A stretch of 64,000 bases of DNA from assembly GCF_013407925.2 (NCBI RefSeq), contig NZ_CP060201.1, forward strand, positions 620,001 to 684,000. Direction: 5' to 3'. The stretch's first letter is position 1. Each line of letters begins with the position of its first letter. Below the pieces are notes generated by a model. That model had not been told where the DNA came from. It did not search any database and saw only the letters and a program-made list of their open reading frames with translations. The position numbers and the translations under genes are program-made. This DNA is from Pseudomonas protegens. GTDB taxonomy: Bacteria > Pseudomonadota > Gammaproteobacteria > Pseudomonadales > Pseudomonadaceae. This document shows positions 34,983-44,455 of the stretch, one piece after another.

Positions 34983-35045
34983 CTCATCCGCAGCCTGGCT
35001 CGACCTGGGGTCGGGCCAGTCAATCCGACCTTTTCGAGCCTGCCC

Positions 35046-35693
35046 ATGGATCTGACACTCATACAGCGCACCCTGCCGTTTTTTCTGGAGGCGGCCTGGG
35101 TCACGGTGCACGTTTCGCTGCTGGCACTGCTGCTGGGCCTGCTGGTTGCCGTCGTGCTGGTGGCAGCGCGGCTGTCCGGCTTCTTTCTGCTTCGCTGCCT
35201 GGCCAGGGTCTACGTCAGCGTTTTTCGCGGCACGCCGTGCCTGGTCCAGCTGTTCCTCATCTACTTTGGCGGCCCGCAGATCGGCCTTGAGCTGGAACCG
35301 TTTTCCGCCGGCGTCATCGGCCTGGGCCTGAACATTGCGGCCTACATGGCCGAATCCATTCGCGGCGCGATCAGCAACATCGATCCCGGCCAGGTCGAAG
35401 CCGCCCGCTCAATCGGTTTCGGCAAGGGCCAGACCCTGTGGCTGATCACCCTCCCGCAAACCGCCAAGCTGATGATCAGGCCACTGGGGGTCAATGCGGT
35501 GGCGCTGATCAAGGGCTCGGCCCTGGTGTCGACCATTTCCGTGGTGGAACTCTCCTACACGGCGCAACGCTTTATCAGCTCCACCTACAAGCCGTTCGAG
35601 ATCTTCATGGTGTCGGCCATTTTGTACATCGCCATGGTCTACACGGTCAGGCTGATGGTTGATCTTCTCGATAAACGCTTCGCGGCCAAGTGA
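35046..35693 (+). CDS. Amino-acid ABC transporter permease 1
   Basis: 215 residues with five transmembrane segments, HisM/GlnP type. The EAA coupling loop is EAARSIGFGKGQTLWLITLPQTAKLMIRP (about residues 118-147), and FRGTPCLVQLFLIYFGGPQ is the usual preceding block. It pairs with the next gene's product as a heterodimer. Confidence 0.92.
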   Translation: MDLTLIQRTLPFFLEAAWVTVHVSLLALLLGLLVAVVLVAARLSGFFLLRCLARVYVSVFRGTPCLVQLFLIYFGGPQIGLELEPFSAGVIGLGLNIAAYMAESIRGAISNIDPGQVEAARSIGFGKGQTLWLITLPQTAKLMIRPLGVNAVALIKGSALVSTISVVELSYTAQRFISSTYKPFEIFMVSAILYIAMVYTVRLMVDLLDKRFAAK

Positions 35694-35702
35694 GACGCCT
35701 CC

Positions 35703-36362
35703 ATGCCAAGCCTTGACCTGAGTATCGTGCCCCCCTATTCCGAGCTGCTAGCCACCGGACTCTGGTGGACCCTCGTGTTGTTTCTCTGCTCCAGTGTGCT
35801 GAGCCTGATCGCCGGAATAGCCTTTGCCCTGATCGTGCTCTACACCCCGAAACTGGTGTCCCTGCCCATACGTTTCCTGACCTGGCTGCTGATGGGCACG
35901 CCCCTGCTGCTGCAGCTGTACCTGATCTATTACGGCCTGGTGCAAGTGGGGATCGATATCCCGGCACTGGTGGCCGGCATCATCGGCCTGAGCCTGCATT
36001 TTGCGGTCTACAACGCCGACGTGATTCGGGCCGGGGTGCTGTCGGTCGACCCCGGGCAGCTTGAAGGCGCGCGCTCCATTGGCCTGAGCCGCAGCCAGGC
36101 CCAGCGCTACGTGATTGTGCCGCAGGCACTGCGCAATACCCTGGCGCCGCTGGGCAACAACCTGATTGTGCTGCTCAAGGACACCTCCCTGGTGTCGATC
36201 ATCGGCATTGCCGAGCTGGTCTACAGCGCCCAGCGCGCCGTGAGCGAAACATACAGCCCGTTCGAATTCTATCTGGCCGTCGCGGTGATTTATTACGCGG
36301 TCAATCTTGTTCTGGAAGCCGGCCTGCACCTGCTTGAAACCAAGGTAGAGATGTCACGATGA
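35703..36362 (+). CDS. Amino-acid ABC transporter permease 2
   Basis: 219 residues, HisQ/HisM type. It has [20 protein letters not shown] and the EAA loop [30 protein letters not shown] (about 120-150). It starts 9 nt after permease 1 and its last four bases overlap the ATPase start. Confidence 0.92.
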   Translation: MPSLDLSIVPPYSELLATGLWWTLVLFLCSSVLSLIAGIAFALIVLYTPKLVSLPIRFLTWLLMGTPLLLQLYLIYYGLVQVGIDIPALVAGIIGLSLHFAVYNADVIRAGVLSVDPGQLEGARSIGLSRSQAQRYVIVPQALRNTLAPLGNNLIVLLKDTSLVSIIGIAELVYSAQRAVSETYSPFEFYLAVAVIYYAVNLVLEAGLHLLETKVEMSR

Positions 36363-37123
36363 CCACAGAAAAGTTCATGGTTGAAGTCAAGGGCGCGCGC
36401 AAGGCGTATGGCGCCCTGGAAGTGCTCAAAGGCATCGATCTGTCTGTCTCGCGCGGACAGATCATCGCCATCATCGGCCCCAGCGGTTCGGGTAAAAGCA
36501 CCCTGCTGCGGGCCATCAACCACCTGGAAGTGCTGAACGAGGGAGAGGTCTGGCTGGAAGGCGAACACGTCAACCGGCCGTTGAAAGGTCGCGCATTCGA
36601 ACAGCACATCAACAGCGTGCGCCAGCAGATGGGCATGGTGTTCCAGCACTTCAACCTGTTCCCGCACCTGACCGTGCATGAAAACATCGCCCTCGGGCCG
36701 ATCAAGCTCAAAGGGCTGAACAAAGCCGCCGCTGGCGAGCTGGCCATGGAGTACCTGTCGAAAGTCGGCCTGGCCAGCAAGTTCAATGAGTACCCTTCTC
36801 GCCTGTCCGGCGGGCAGAAGCAGCGCGTGGCCATTGCCCGGGCCCTGGCGATGCGCCCCAAGGTCATGCTGTTCGATGAGGCCACCTCGGCCCTGGACCC
36901 CGAGCTGGTGGAAGAGGTCAACCAGGTGATGAAGCAACTGGCCGCCGAGCACATGACCATGTTGATCGTCACCCATGAAATGCGCTTTGCCGGTGAAGTG
37001 GCGGACCGGATCGTCTTCATGGACGGTGGCGTGGTGGTCGAGGAAGGCGCGCCGCAGGAGATCCTGCAAAACCCGACGCACGAACGCACCCGGTCGTTCC
37101 TGAAAAAGCACCTGCACGCCTAG
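36359..37123 (+). CDS. Amino-acid ABC transporter ATPase
   Basis: 254 residues, GlnQ/HisP family. Walker A is GPSGSGKST, the signature motif LSGGQKQR, Walker [15 protein letters not shown], and the switch His is in LIVTHEM. It powers the two permeases. ATGA overlap with permease 2 shows translational coupling. Last gene of the 34.2-37.1 kb transport operon. Confidence 0.95.
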   Translation: MTTEKFMVEVKGARKAYGALEVLKGIDLSVSRGQIIAIIGPSGSGKSTLLRAINHLEVLNEGEVWLEGEHVNRPLKGRAFEQHINSVRQQMGMVFQHFNLFPHLTVHENIALGPIKLKGLNKAAAGELAMEYLSKVGLASKFNEYPSRLSGGQKQRVAIARALAMRPKVMLFDEATSALDPELVEEVNQVMKQLAAEHMTMLIVTHEMRFAGEVADRIVFMDGGVVVEEGAPQEILQNPTHERTRSFLKKHLHA

Positions 37124-37235
37124 AACAATGGCGCCCGCGCTTGCCGAAGGTGCTGGTGCGCCAGGGGCAACGGCGCCGATTTAGACGCGGTGCTGTCTTG
37201 GACACGGTGCTGCCTGGACGCGGCCCCGCCCACCA

Positions 37236-37778
37236 TCACTCATAGCTCAAGGTGAAGGTCAATGAAGCAGCCAGCTGCCCCTTGCCAATGCTGTGCTCGC
37301 TCAGGGCCTTGGGAAGCGCCTTGAGGTAGGCCAGAAAGGTGACCGACTGCTTGCCGTCCTGGCCGATGCGGCCAATGGAATGCGCGCGTCCCAGGGGCAA
37401 GGGCTGCGCCGCGGCATCCTCCAGGCCAATCACCAGGCCTTGCGGACTGCCGCTGTCGAGCGCGAGAAAGCCCGGTATCTGCTGACTTTCATTGCCGCTC
37501 AAGGTCGCCTTGACTTCGGTCCTGCTGGCGCTGGCATCACAGTCAATCAGGTTCAGGACAACCGCCTTGCTCGCGGTCCTGCCGTCGCGATAGAGCTCCT
37601 GCTGACTCACATCCTCGAAGTCCAGGGTCCGGGTTTCGGAGCCGGGCTCCAGGGTACAGGTCTGATCCATCAGCTGGCCGCTGAAAAAGACGTTGTCTGG
37701 CGCAGCCGCCGCCGTGCCAAAGCCCCCCACGAGCCAGGCACAACACAGGCACAGACAACCGTTGAGCAATCGCTTCAT
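37236..37778 (-). CDS. Fimbrial minor subunit
   Basis: 180 residues with a signal peptide (MKRLLNGCLCLCCAWLVGGFGTAAAA). The mature part has the type 1 pilin pattern: VFFSGQLMDQTCTLEPGS (first Cys of the disulfide), VVLNLIDCDASAS (second Cys) and the penultimate-tyrosine C-terminus LTFTLSYE. It is assembled by the chaperone-usher pathway. Last gene of the usher-containing operon, 8 nt after the previous gene. Confidence 0.88.
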   Translation of the reverse strand: MKRLLNGCLCLCCAWLVGGFGTAAAAPDNVFFSGQLMDQTCTLEPGSETRTLDFEDVSQQELYRDGRTASKAVVLNLIDCDASASRTEVKATLSGNESQQIPGFLALDSGSPQGLVIGLEDAAAQPLPLGRAHSIGRIGQDGKQSVTFLAYLKALPKALSEHSIGKGQLAASLTFTLSYE

Positions 37779-37786
37779 GACTTCCC

Positions 37787-38311
37787 CTAATACAGCTCGA
37801 CCAGCAACAGCCCGGAAGCATTGAACTCGCTCAACGCAAGCTGCGCTCCGACCTTCTTCACCGGCACCGCTTCGAATGCCGGTGGTTTTTGCAGACTGTC
37901 GAGGCTGATCTGCCGAGGCTGGTTGAGCTCCAGTTCCCGCGCTCCCAGAAACAGCTTGATGGCCAAGCCACTGACCGAGGTGCGCAGCAACGCCGGGTTG
38001 AAATCCGCCGCTGAGCCCTTGAAGGTCAGGCGCATCTTCCAGATCGAGTTTTGCGCCACCAGCCCCGGACACTTGATCTGATAGGGGATCGGCTGACGAT
38101 AGTGCTCGCCGTCGATCTTGCGCAGCAACACGTTGCCGAATGACACCCTGATCGGCGCGTCCTTGTCGCTGACCGTGCATTGCGGAGGGGCGATCAAGAC
38201 GCCGGCGAAATCCATGTTCCCCGCCGCCCGCCCCACACTCGGCAGCCCCAGCCACAAGAGGCCGCAGAGCAGCACCAGGCACCCGGTTCTGCTGCGCCAC
38301 AACCGGCTCAT
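37787..38311 (-). CDS. Fimbrial minor subunit
   Basis: 174 residues with a signal peptide (CLVLLCGLLWLGLPSVGRAA). DFAGVLIAPPQCTVSDKDAPIRVSFGNV and IPYQIKCPG supply the conserved pilin cysteine pair, and the end ASGLLLVELY carries the tyrosine-containing donor-acceptor strand. It resembles MrpH/FimG-like minor pilins. ATG 38311 begins the signal peptide; upstream in-frame starts overlap the chaperone gene. Confidence 0.87.
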   Translation of the reverse strand: MSRLWRSRTGCLVLLCGLLWLGLPSVGRAAGNMDFAGVLIAPPQCTVSDKDAPIRVSFGNVLLRKIDGEHYRQPIPYQIKCPGLVAQNSIWKMRLTFKGSAADFNPALLRTSVSGLAIKLFLGARELELNQPRQISLDSLQKPPAFEAVPVKKVGAQLALSEFNASGLLLVELY

Positions 38312-38426
38312 GAAAACGCCGGCCGCCAGCTCCCGGCCCATCCGAGGCGGCGCCGCAAGCCTTGCGCCCAGCCACTGCGCCTGCGCAGCGACCACCCCGA
38401 ACGCGCCCTGTGGCGTCACGCCCGCC

Positions 38427-39182
38427 TCAGCTCGCATCGGCCACCGGCCTGGCCAGGCACTGCCCCGCCGTGCAGCGAAACTCCAGTTGCGGCCGCCCGC
38501 CGAAATCGTTGACATACGTCAGCACCGGCGCGTTGCCCAGGGTCCGGGCGCCGACACTCAACTCCTGGCGTCCCCAGGGCGCCAGCATCACCGGCTGAAA
38601 GTCTGCAACGGATGCCCCGCCCACGCGGACCTGGGCATCCACCAGGGTCACGTAATAGGCCGTCGGGTTATGCACCACGTAGCGCTCGCCCTCCCGGGAC
38701 AGCGTCAGTTGCTCCTGCCAAGGCACCTGATTCTGTCCGCCGCCCCTGACGAGGGCCTCGGGACGGTAGAACAGCTTGATCCGCGTCTGCAGGGCAATCT
38801 GCAAGGCATTGGGCTTGTCGGTGCGCGGTGGAATCTCACGCAAGTTGAAGTAGAACAGCGACTCCCGGTCCTGGGGCAACTGCCCCACCTGCGCCAGCCT
38901 CTGGATCTTCACCTGACTGCGGGCGCCGGCTTCGAGCCGCTGCACCGGTGGCAGCACGGTCAAGGGGCCGCTGATCTTCTCCTCCTTGTCGTTTTCCAGC
39001 CAGGCCTGGGCCAGATACGGCAGCTGGGGATTCTGGTTGCTGATGCCCACGCTCACCGATTTCTCGCTGCCATTGAAGATGATTCGGGTACGGTCCAGGG
39101 CGATGGCGGCGTGCACCGACTCCAGAGCCAAGAGGCTCAGGCCGATGACAAGCAGGCTTTTTTTCAGGTCGAACCACGGCAT
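38427..39182 (-). CDS. Periplasmic fimbrial chaperone (PapD/CupB-type)
   Basis: 251 residues with a signal peptide ending SVHA. Domain 1 has IALDRTRIIFNGSEKSVSVGISNQNPQLPYLAQAW and the subunit-binding edge RESLFYFNLREIPP; domain 2 has LTLSREGERYVVHNPTAYYVTL and YVNDFGGR. ATG 39182 lies 8 nt after AAGGAG; a GTG nine bases upstream would abut the SD and is rejected. This is the second chaperone of the locus and is coupled to the usher. Confidence 0.93.
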   Translation of the reverse strand: MPWFDLKKSLLVIGLSLLALESVHAAIALDRTRIIFNGSEKSVSVGISNQNPQLPYLAQAWLENDKEEKISGPLTVLPPVQRLEAGARSQVKIQRLAQVGQLPQDRESLFYFNLREIPPRTDKPNALQIALQTRIKLFYRPEALVRGGGQNQVPWQEQLTLSREGERYVVHNPTAYYVTLVDAQVRVGGASVADFQPVMLAPWGRQELSVGARTLGNAPVLTYVNDFGGRPQLEFRCTAGQCLARPVADAS

Positions 39183-39197
39183 GGAGGCCACTCCTTA

Positions 39198-41696
39198 TTA
39201 CTGATTGCTGGGGGGTTGGATTTCGCGGGCCGCAAGGGGCCGGCAGACAAATTGCGCTTGCGGGTCATCCGCGTTGACCTGCTCCGTCAGGGCGAAGTCG
39301 CATTGGGCCTTGCCGTCCCAATGCACCGACATCAGGTCACCCGCCCGCATGCCACTGAGGTACACCAGGCCCTCTTCGCCAATGATTCCGGTTTCCTGGC
39401 CCTGTGCGTTGAACACGCCGCTGCCGAAAGGCGGCGGGCTCGCGTCGGGCAGGAGGATGCGGACCATGCCCTTGCTCCCGGAAACAATGCCGAAACGCCG
39501 GTAGCCAATCGCGCCCTCGGTCAGGGTGGCCTGGGTCACCGAGCGCCCGGCTTCCACATCGTCGGCCAGTTGATCCAGGTTGATGCTCGCCTGATTGCGG
39601 TAGTAGCTGTTCATATCCGCCACCACCGCCTTGCCGAAGCGGTTGGAATAAGTGCTGGCGCCGTTGCCCTGCACCGGCACCCCGGCCACGCCATTGGTAT
39701 CGAGCAGCAGGCGGGTGCCGCCCAGGGTGGTGATCCGGTGCAGCGCCGCCCCTTCGGCGGTCAGGGTCGCCCCGCCCTGCACTGCAAGACCGGCGGAACG
39801 ATAGCGTCCGGCCTGATAACTGGCGCTGGCGGTGACATCGGCCAGGCTGCCCTCGTGGTTCAGGTAGCCACTGGCCGTGTTGCCCTCGCTGGCGGTGCCG
39901 GCGCTGAGCATGTAGCTGTTGCGCTCATCCGGACGGTCGTAATAGCTCAAGTTGTGACCGCTGCTGCCACGGTTGAGCGTGGCGTTGTAACTGAGCGAGC
40001 CGCTGTCGCCCCAGGGAAGGCTCAGGGAGACATAGGCCCCTTCATCGACCGCGCCATGGCTCTGGCTGCGATAGGCGGTCAGCGACAGGCCCAGGTTCTT
40101 CAGCCCGCCCAGGTTGAAATAACGGGACAGCGACAGGCTGTACCGGTCGCTCGGCGCGTTGTTCCAATAGGTCTGGTGGTTGTAGTTGAAGTACAGGCTC
40201 AGGTTCTGATCACGAAAATTCTTGCTCAGTGTCGCGGTGTACATTTCCTTGCTCTGATTGTTCAACCGGCCACTGCGACGGGCCTCGATAAAGTCGTTCA
40301 TGGTCATGAAATCCTCTTCGGAGAAGCGATAACCGGCGAACGTCACCTGGCTGTCGTAATCCTCGAAGCGCTTCGAATAGCTGGCGCGATAGGACTTGCC
40401 CTGGCGCTGGCCGATTTGTGCCAGGCGGGCATTGGACTGAGTCACGTCAACCGCCAGGGCGCCGAAGGCCATCAGGTCACGGCCCACGCCCACGGCCAGC
40501 GAGCGATAGTCCCGCGCGCCCAGCGCTCCGCCGTACAGCGACCAGCCATTGCTCACGCCCCAGGAGAATTCGCCGCTGGCGAACTCCGGGCCATCGGGCT
40601 CGTGCTCCCAGTCCGAAGGCCGGCCGGCGGACACCTTGTAGCGCACCGTGCCCGGGCGGCTGAGGTAGGGAATGCTGGCCGTGTCCAGCTGGAATTCCTG
40701 AACGCTGCCGTCCTGCTCTTCGACGCGCACATCCAGCTTGCCGCTCACCGCATCGCTCAGGTCCTGGATGCGAAAGGGCCCCGCCGGCACTTGGGTGTCG
40801 TACAGAATGCGTCCCTGCTGGGTGACCAGCACCCGCGCGTTGGTCCGCGCGACGCCACTGACTTCCGGCGCATAGCCGCGCAGGTTGGGCGGCAGCATGT
40901 TGTCGCTGGTGGCCAGACTGGCACCGGTGTAGCGCACGCTGCCGAACAGGTTGGAGTCCAGATAGTTTTCTCCCAGGCTGAGGTGGGCGCGCAACGCCGG
41001 AATCGCCCGCGATGCGTAGTAGCGGCTCCAGGCGAATTGCCGCTGGCTAGGCTTGCCGGAGGTCTTGTGCACCTGCCCTTGCCAATCGGCCCGCAGGCGC
41101 CAGGCGCCGAGGTTGAAACCGGCGGTGCCGTTACCCGTCAACTGCTGGTCACTGGCCTGAGGGCCGGCGTAATCCGTGGTCTGGGCATTGAGGTTGTAGT
41201 CAAATAAAAATCCGCCAATGCCCTCGTCCCAGCGTGAAGGCGGGTCCCAGTTGCTTGCGGTGTATTCAAGGGCGTCCTGGGGAATGTTCAGGTACAAGGC
41301 CGAGGCGCCCAGGTCGCCACGCACCGTCATGCCCGGAATGCTGCTGATATCCAGGCAATTGCCCTGGTGCCACCAGGCAAGTTGATTGATCCGCTGTTTT
41401 TTCAGCCCCAACTCGGCCACCAGTGCCGGGGAGATGCAGGCCACACTGCCCTTGGGGTCATCCTCCGGGGCGATGTAGTCCACGGAAGTTTCCGGCAACG
41501 AGTCGCGGTTCACATGAACGACCAGGTTGTATTGCCCCGGCAAAATGAAGTTAGCCTTGGAAAACAAGCCGAGATCGAGATTTTGTTGATCCTTGAGATC
41601 AAGGATGTCCGTATTGAACTGAAACTCTTCGGCTGCACTAGCCAAGCTGGCCATAGACCACAACGTAGTGAAGAGCCATACCCGGTGTTGAACCAC
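39198..41696 (-). CDS. Outer-membrane fimbrial usher (FimD/PapC family)
   Basis: 832 residues with a signal peptide ending SLASA. The N-terminal chaperone-binding domain (EFQFNTDILDLKDQQNLDLGLFSKANFILPGQYNLVVHVN), 24-strand barrel, plug region (GVARTNARVLVTQQGRILYDTQVPAGPFRIQDL) and C-terminal domains (LLPDASPPPFGSGVFNAQGQETGIIGEEGLVYLSG) are all present. It is intact and of normal length, and is the only usher in this locus. Confidence 0.95.
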   Translation of the reverse strand: MVQHRVWLFTTLWSMASLASAAEEFQFNTDILDLKDQQNLDLGLFSKANFILPGQYNLVVHVNRDSLPETSVDYIAPEDDPKGSVACISPALVAELGLKKQRINQLAWWHQGNCLDISSIPGMTVRGDLGASALYLNIPQDALEYTASNWDPPSRWDEGIGGFLFDYNLNAQTTDYAGPQASDQQLTGNGTAGFNLGAWRLRADWQGQVHKTSGKPSQRQFAWSRYYASRAIPALRAHLSLGENYLDSNLFGSVRYTGASLATSDNMLPPNLRGYAPEVSGVARTNARVLVTQQGRILYDTQVPAGPFRIQDLSDAVSGKLDVRVEEQDGSVQEFQLDTASIPYLSRPGTVRYKVSAGRPSDWEHEPDGPEFASGEFSWGVSNGWSLYGGALGARDYRSLAVGVGRDLMAFGALAVDVTQSNARLAQIGQRQGKSYRASYSKRFEDYDSQVTFAGYRFSEEDFMTMNDFIEARRSGRLNNQSKEMYTATLSKNFRDQNLSLYFNYNHQTYWNNAPSDRYSLSLSRYFNLGGLKNLGLSLTAYRSQSHGAVDEGAYVSLSLPWGDSGSLSYNATLNRGSSGHNLSYYDRPDERNSYMLSAGTASEGNTASGYLNHEGSLADVTASASYQAGRYRSAGLAVQGGATLTAEGAALHRITTLGGTRLLLDTNGVAGVPVQGNGASTYSNRFGKAVVADMNSYYRNQASINLDQLADDVEAGRSVTQATLTEGAIGYRRFGIVSGSKGMVRILLPDASPPPFGSGVFNAQGQETGIIGEEGLVYLSGMRAGDLMSVHWDGKAQCDFALTEQVNADDPQAQFVCRPLAAREIQPPSNQ

Positions 41697-41950
41697 GTAA
41701 TTAACTTCCCTTTACAACGACAACCACTTCTTTCGCCCGCTTCCCTTGGCCATAAAACAGCATCGATCGACCACTGTGCCCAACACTGTCAGGAACGCCA
41801 TTGGATATGCCTGAAGGCAACATGCAAGTGTTGAGTACTGATTAACGAGAGTCATGTTCGAGCGCCATGGCAGTGCATGGTCTATAACGTCGAAACAATG
41901 AATATCCGAGAAGTCTGGCGGCGATCCCATTAAGACAAGATCGGCAGTGC

Positions 41951-41981
41951 GCCTGGAATACGCGAACTTGCGTATCCAGGC
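41951..41981 (-). terminator. Hairpin between major pilin and usher (attenuator-like)
   Basis: GCCTGGAATACGC (41951-41963) pairs with GCGTATCCAGGC (41970-41981), one bulge, 17 nt after the major pilin stop. No U tract follows, so it may stabilise the pilin mRNA or limit read-through into the usher. The remaining 41697-41950 gap holds no gene I can support. Confidence 0.55.
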
Positions 41982-41997
41982 CGCACCTCATGCAAAG

Positions 41998-42561
41998 TTA
42001 CTGATACGCCAGGGTAAAGTTGGCCACAGTATCAAAAGTACCCGCGACCACGGTGGCCGGCTTGGCCTCGCCGCCTTCGGTTTCGGGAGCCAGCATGTCG
42101 CCTTGCAGATAGGCCGTGAAGTTCAGCGCACTTTCACCGTCGGAAAGATTCTGCGGATCGGAGGACGAGCCGAGCTTGATCAGGGTGCCATTGCGATCGG
42201 CGATCGCCAGGCTCGCGCCCTTGGCAGTACCGCCCTGGAAGCCCAGCAGATCAGGGTTGGCCGCCGAAGGCGCGCCGGTGAAGGTCACGGTGGCACTTTT
42301 CAGCGAGCCCAGGTCGCAGCCGTTGAGCTTGATGGAGAACGGCTTCAGAGCGGACTTTCCACCATTTTTCAGCGCGCTGTTGGAGATCGAGTCGAACTCC
42401 ACCACCTGCTCCAGGGAGCCACTGGAAATCGAGCAAGGAGAGTCGTTGATGTTGCCCTTGAAGTTGACCTTGCCACCGCCCTGGCCCGCCGCCATGGCCA
42501 AAACCGAAGTGCCACTGAGTATCACTGCTGCTACAGCTGCAGCCATTTTGCTGAATTTCAT
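41998..42561 (-). CDS. Major fimbrial subunit (type 1 pilin)
   Basis: 187 residues with a signal peptide (MKFSKMAAAVAAVILSGTSVLAMA). The mature pilin has GKVNFKGNINDSPCSISSGS (N-terminal extension and Cys), FSIKLNGCDLGS (second Cys), TAYLQGD and the C-terminal ANFTLAYQ. It is the most abundant-looking pilin of the locus by its separate promoter region and following hairpin. ATG 42561 has an AGGGA ribosome site. Confidence 0.92.
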   Translation of the reverse strand: MKFSKMAAAVAAVILSGTSVLAMAAGQGGGKVNFKGNINDSPCSISSGSLEQVVEFDSISNSALKNGGKSALKPFSIKLNGCDLGSLKSATVTFTGAPSAANPDLLGFQGGTAKGASLAIADRNGTLIKLGSSSDPQNLSDGESALNFTAYLQGDMLAPETEGGEAKPATVVAGTFDTVANFTLAYQ

Positions 42562-42803
42562 TTTAGAATCCCTACAAGTACACATTTGATATGTTGGCAC
42601 CATGCATCACATGGATAGACCACAAGGCAAAATCCATGACATGCCACTAGCCGACCAAATCGCAGCCAACTAGCGAGTGTCGAGAGTTATTATATTTACC
42701 AACCAAGAGAATTAAGATAAGAAAGGTTCGATAAGCGCACAGGAAAATTCCGAGTCAACTTCTAGCTTGTCTTAATGCATCTACCTAGCGACTCAGGGCG
42801 CAT

Positions 42804-42838
42804 AAAAAAAGCGCCCAGGCTAGTGTCAACCTGGGCGC
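42804..42838 (-). terminator. Rho-independent terminator of the adhesin operon
   Basis: On the minus strand a 9-bp stem (GCGCCCAGG/CCTGGGCGC, 42838-42811) is followed by seven U residues (42810-42804). It lies 30 nt after the adhesin stop and separates the two fimbrial transcripts. The rest of the 42562-42867 gap is AT-rich and probably contains the major pilin promoter; an AGGAAAATTCC element lies at 42741-42751. Confidence 0.85.
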
Positions 42839-42867
42839 CGCTTGAAAAATACTGCTTCAACCAGAAA

Positions 42868-43950
42868 TTAATATTCGGTAAGGGTCAGAACGCCATATCC
42901 GGCATGAGTGCCAGTGGATATGGGCTTTGAAGTTTTCTGCACTAGCACCTCGATTTCGAGCAGTCCTTTAGTGGCCAGTCCATTGAGTGGTGTTTGCTGG
43001 AATGGCATAAGCGGGATATAAACGCCACTGCCTGAGCGAGCATAAAATGCCAGATCAATTCCCGGATTTGATGTAGCCAGCGCACCGCTCTTTTCCCCGG
43101 GACTGCCTATCAGACCAACAGACAATTTGGCCGGATCAAGTTGACCGGAGTCACAGCGAAGGGTCAATTTGCTACCCACGTTATAACCGTAGATAACATT
43201 GTTCACCGCAATACTCTGAACCTTGCGGCTATCAATCGGCTCTTTTATCTTCAGCGCCAGGAAATTTTGCCCATCGTTGAGATCACAGGTGGCAGGAACC
43301 GACAGAATGGTCGGTGATTTCAACGACAGCGTGTACAGCGGTTGAGGACTCCAGCGCCCCGGTTGGGAGTAGCGAAAGAACGAAAAAAGCTCGCTGGGGG
43401 GAAGGTACACCGCCCCGCTGAGCGCCTTTCGCCGAAGACGGAAGGTGACTTTGCCCTGGTTGCCCGCGTTTGCCCAGCGCAAGGGCGTGACACCATTATC
43501 GGAAGGCCCGGCGGTGGCGCCCGCATTGAATTTGTCCTTGAAGGGGACGAAGCTTTCCGGCGCACTATTGCCCGTTACGAATATTTTCATGTCGATGTCT
43601 TCGGTCAATCTGAAGAACTCATTGTCGACACGGGACAAGGTCTGACTCAGCTCGGCCCTGAAATAGCTGGCCCTCTGCTCGCCACTGTTGGAGTAGCACC
43701 AACCGTCGTAGTCACTGGGAATGGTCTGATAGGTCGTTTCATACAGCGCGCCCTTTTCATTGGAGGTAAAAGCGCCGTTCTTTATTTCAATACTCAGCTG
43801 ATTGTTGCCCCAGCAGGCACCGTCCGGCGTTCCTGGGGGAACAGGCTCAGCACAGGCCTTGACCGAGAAAAATATTGCCGCAAGAGCCAGCCACGAGATT
43901 GGCAGGCACAGGCTTATCTTGCTTGTTGTATCCAGAGTGGAAATAGCCAC
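42868..43950 (-). CDS. Fimbrial tip adhesin-like protein
   Basis: About 360 residues. A signal peptide (LPISWLALAAIFFSVKACA) precedes an N-terminal lectin-like region with CWGNNQLSIEIKNG and GWCYSNSGE. A C-terminal pilin domain follows (VPATCDLNDGQNFLAL, LTLRCDSGQLD, ending GVLTLTEY). Two-domain build and length suit a tip adhesin (FimH/CupB6-like). The GTG start at 43950 follows AGGAG; the region upstream belongs to the preceding gene. Confidence 0.8.
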   Translation of the reverse strand: MAISTLDTTSKISLCLPISWLALAAIFFSVKACAEPVPPGTPDGACWGNNQLSIEIKNGAFTSNEKGALYETTYQTIPSDYDGWCYSNSGEQRASYFRAELSQTLSRVDNEFFRLTEDIDMKIFVTGNSAPESFVPFKDKFNAGATAGPSDNGVTPLRWANAGNQGKVTFRLRRKALSGAVYLPPSELFSFFRYSQPGRWSPQPLYTLSLKSPTILSVPATCDLNDGQNFLALKIKEPIDSRKVQSIAVNNVIYGYNVGSKLTLRCDSGQLDPAKLSVGLIGSPGEKSGALATSNPGIDLAFYARSGSGVYIPLMPFQQTPLNGLATKGLLEIEVLVQKTSKPISTGTHAGYGVLTLTEY

Positions 43951-43957
43951 AGGGAGT

Positions 43958-44455
43958 TTACTCCTGAGTGATAACGAGCACCGCGTTGGCAGTGAAGGCA
44001 CCCGTTCGCAAAACGCTGCCGGGCTTGGCATCCAGCACAGCCTCCAGCGTGGGTACAGAGGCGTAGTTCACCGAGAACTCGCTGTTGACGGGCTGTTGCT
44101 TGCCATTCACCAGAAAGCGCACGCCGAGGTTGCTGGTACTGGTCTGCAACACTTCAGCATTGAAGCCGGGGGAGCCGACAAACTTCAGTTTGAGTGCGGG
44201 TGACTGGGAGGGATTGTTGCAACTGATCTGATAAGCAATCTTCCTGGCGCCCTCGCGCCCATTGATCTCATCAATCTTGACCTCGGCAAAATCTATCTTT
44301 GTTTGAAGCACATTCACGCTGCAATTGGCAGGATCGAACACTTCAAAGTTCACATACACATACAGCCCACCCGGAGTGGCGGCCTCTAGGTTTCCCACCA
44401 TCAAGACAGTGCACAGGCCACACAGCACACGCCCAATCAGGTTTATCCGTCTCAT
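43958..44455 (-). CDS. Fimbrial minor subunit
   Basis: 165 residues with a signal peptide (LIGRVLCGLCTVLMVGNLEA). YVNFEVFDPANCSVNVLQTKIDFAEV and YQISCNNPSQSP carry the cysteine pair; VNYASVPTLEAVLD and the end TANAVLVITQE suit a pilin adaptor. Its ATG overlaps the chaperone stop by 4 nt, and the adhesin gene starts 7 nt after it. Confidence 0.85.
   Translation of the reverse strand: MRRINLIGRVLCGLCTVLMVGNLEAATPGGLYVYVNFEVFDPANCSVNVLQTKIDFAEVKIDEINGREGARKIAYQISCNNPSQSPALKLKFVGSPGFNAEVLQTSTSNLGVRFLVNGKQQPVNSEFSVNYASVPTLEAVLDAKPGSVLRTGAFTANAVLVITQE

Noticed and set aside
38118..41207. A 1029-codon plus-strand frame across the usher and chaperone genes
   Set aside because: Antisense to the usher, chaperone and minor pilin genes; composition is His/Gln/Ala-rich and without domains.
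41712..41930. A 72-codon minus-strand frame between the major pilin and usher
   Set aside because: No ribosome site, no similarity to pilins or chaperones, and it lies in a gap better explained as leader or regulatory sequence.
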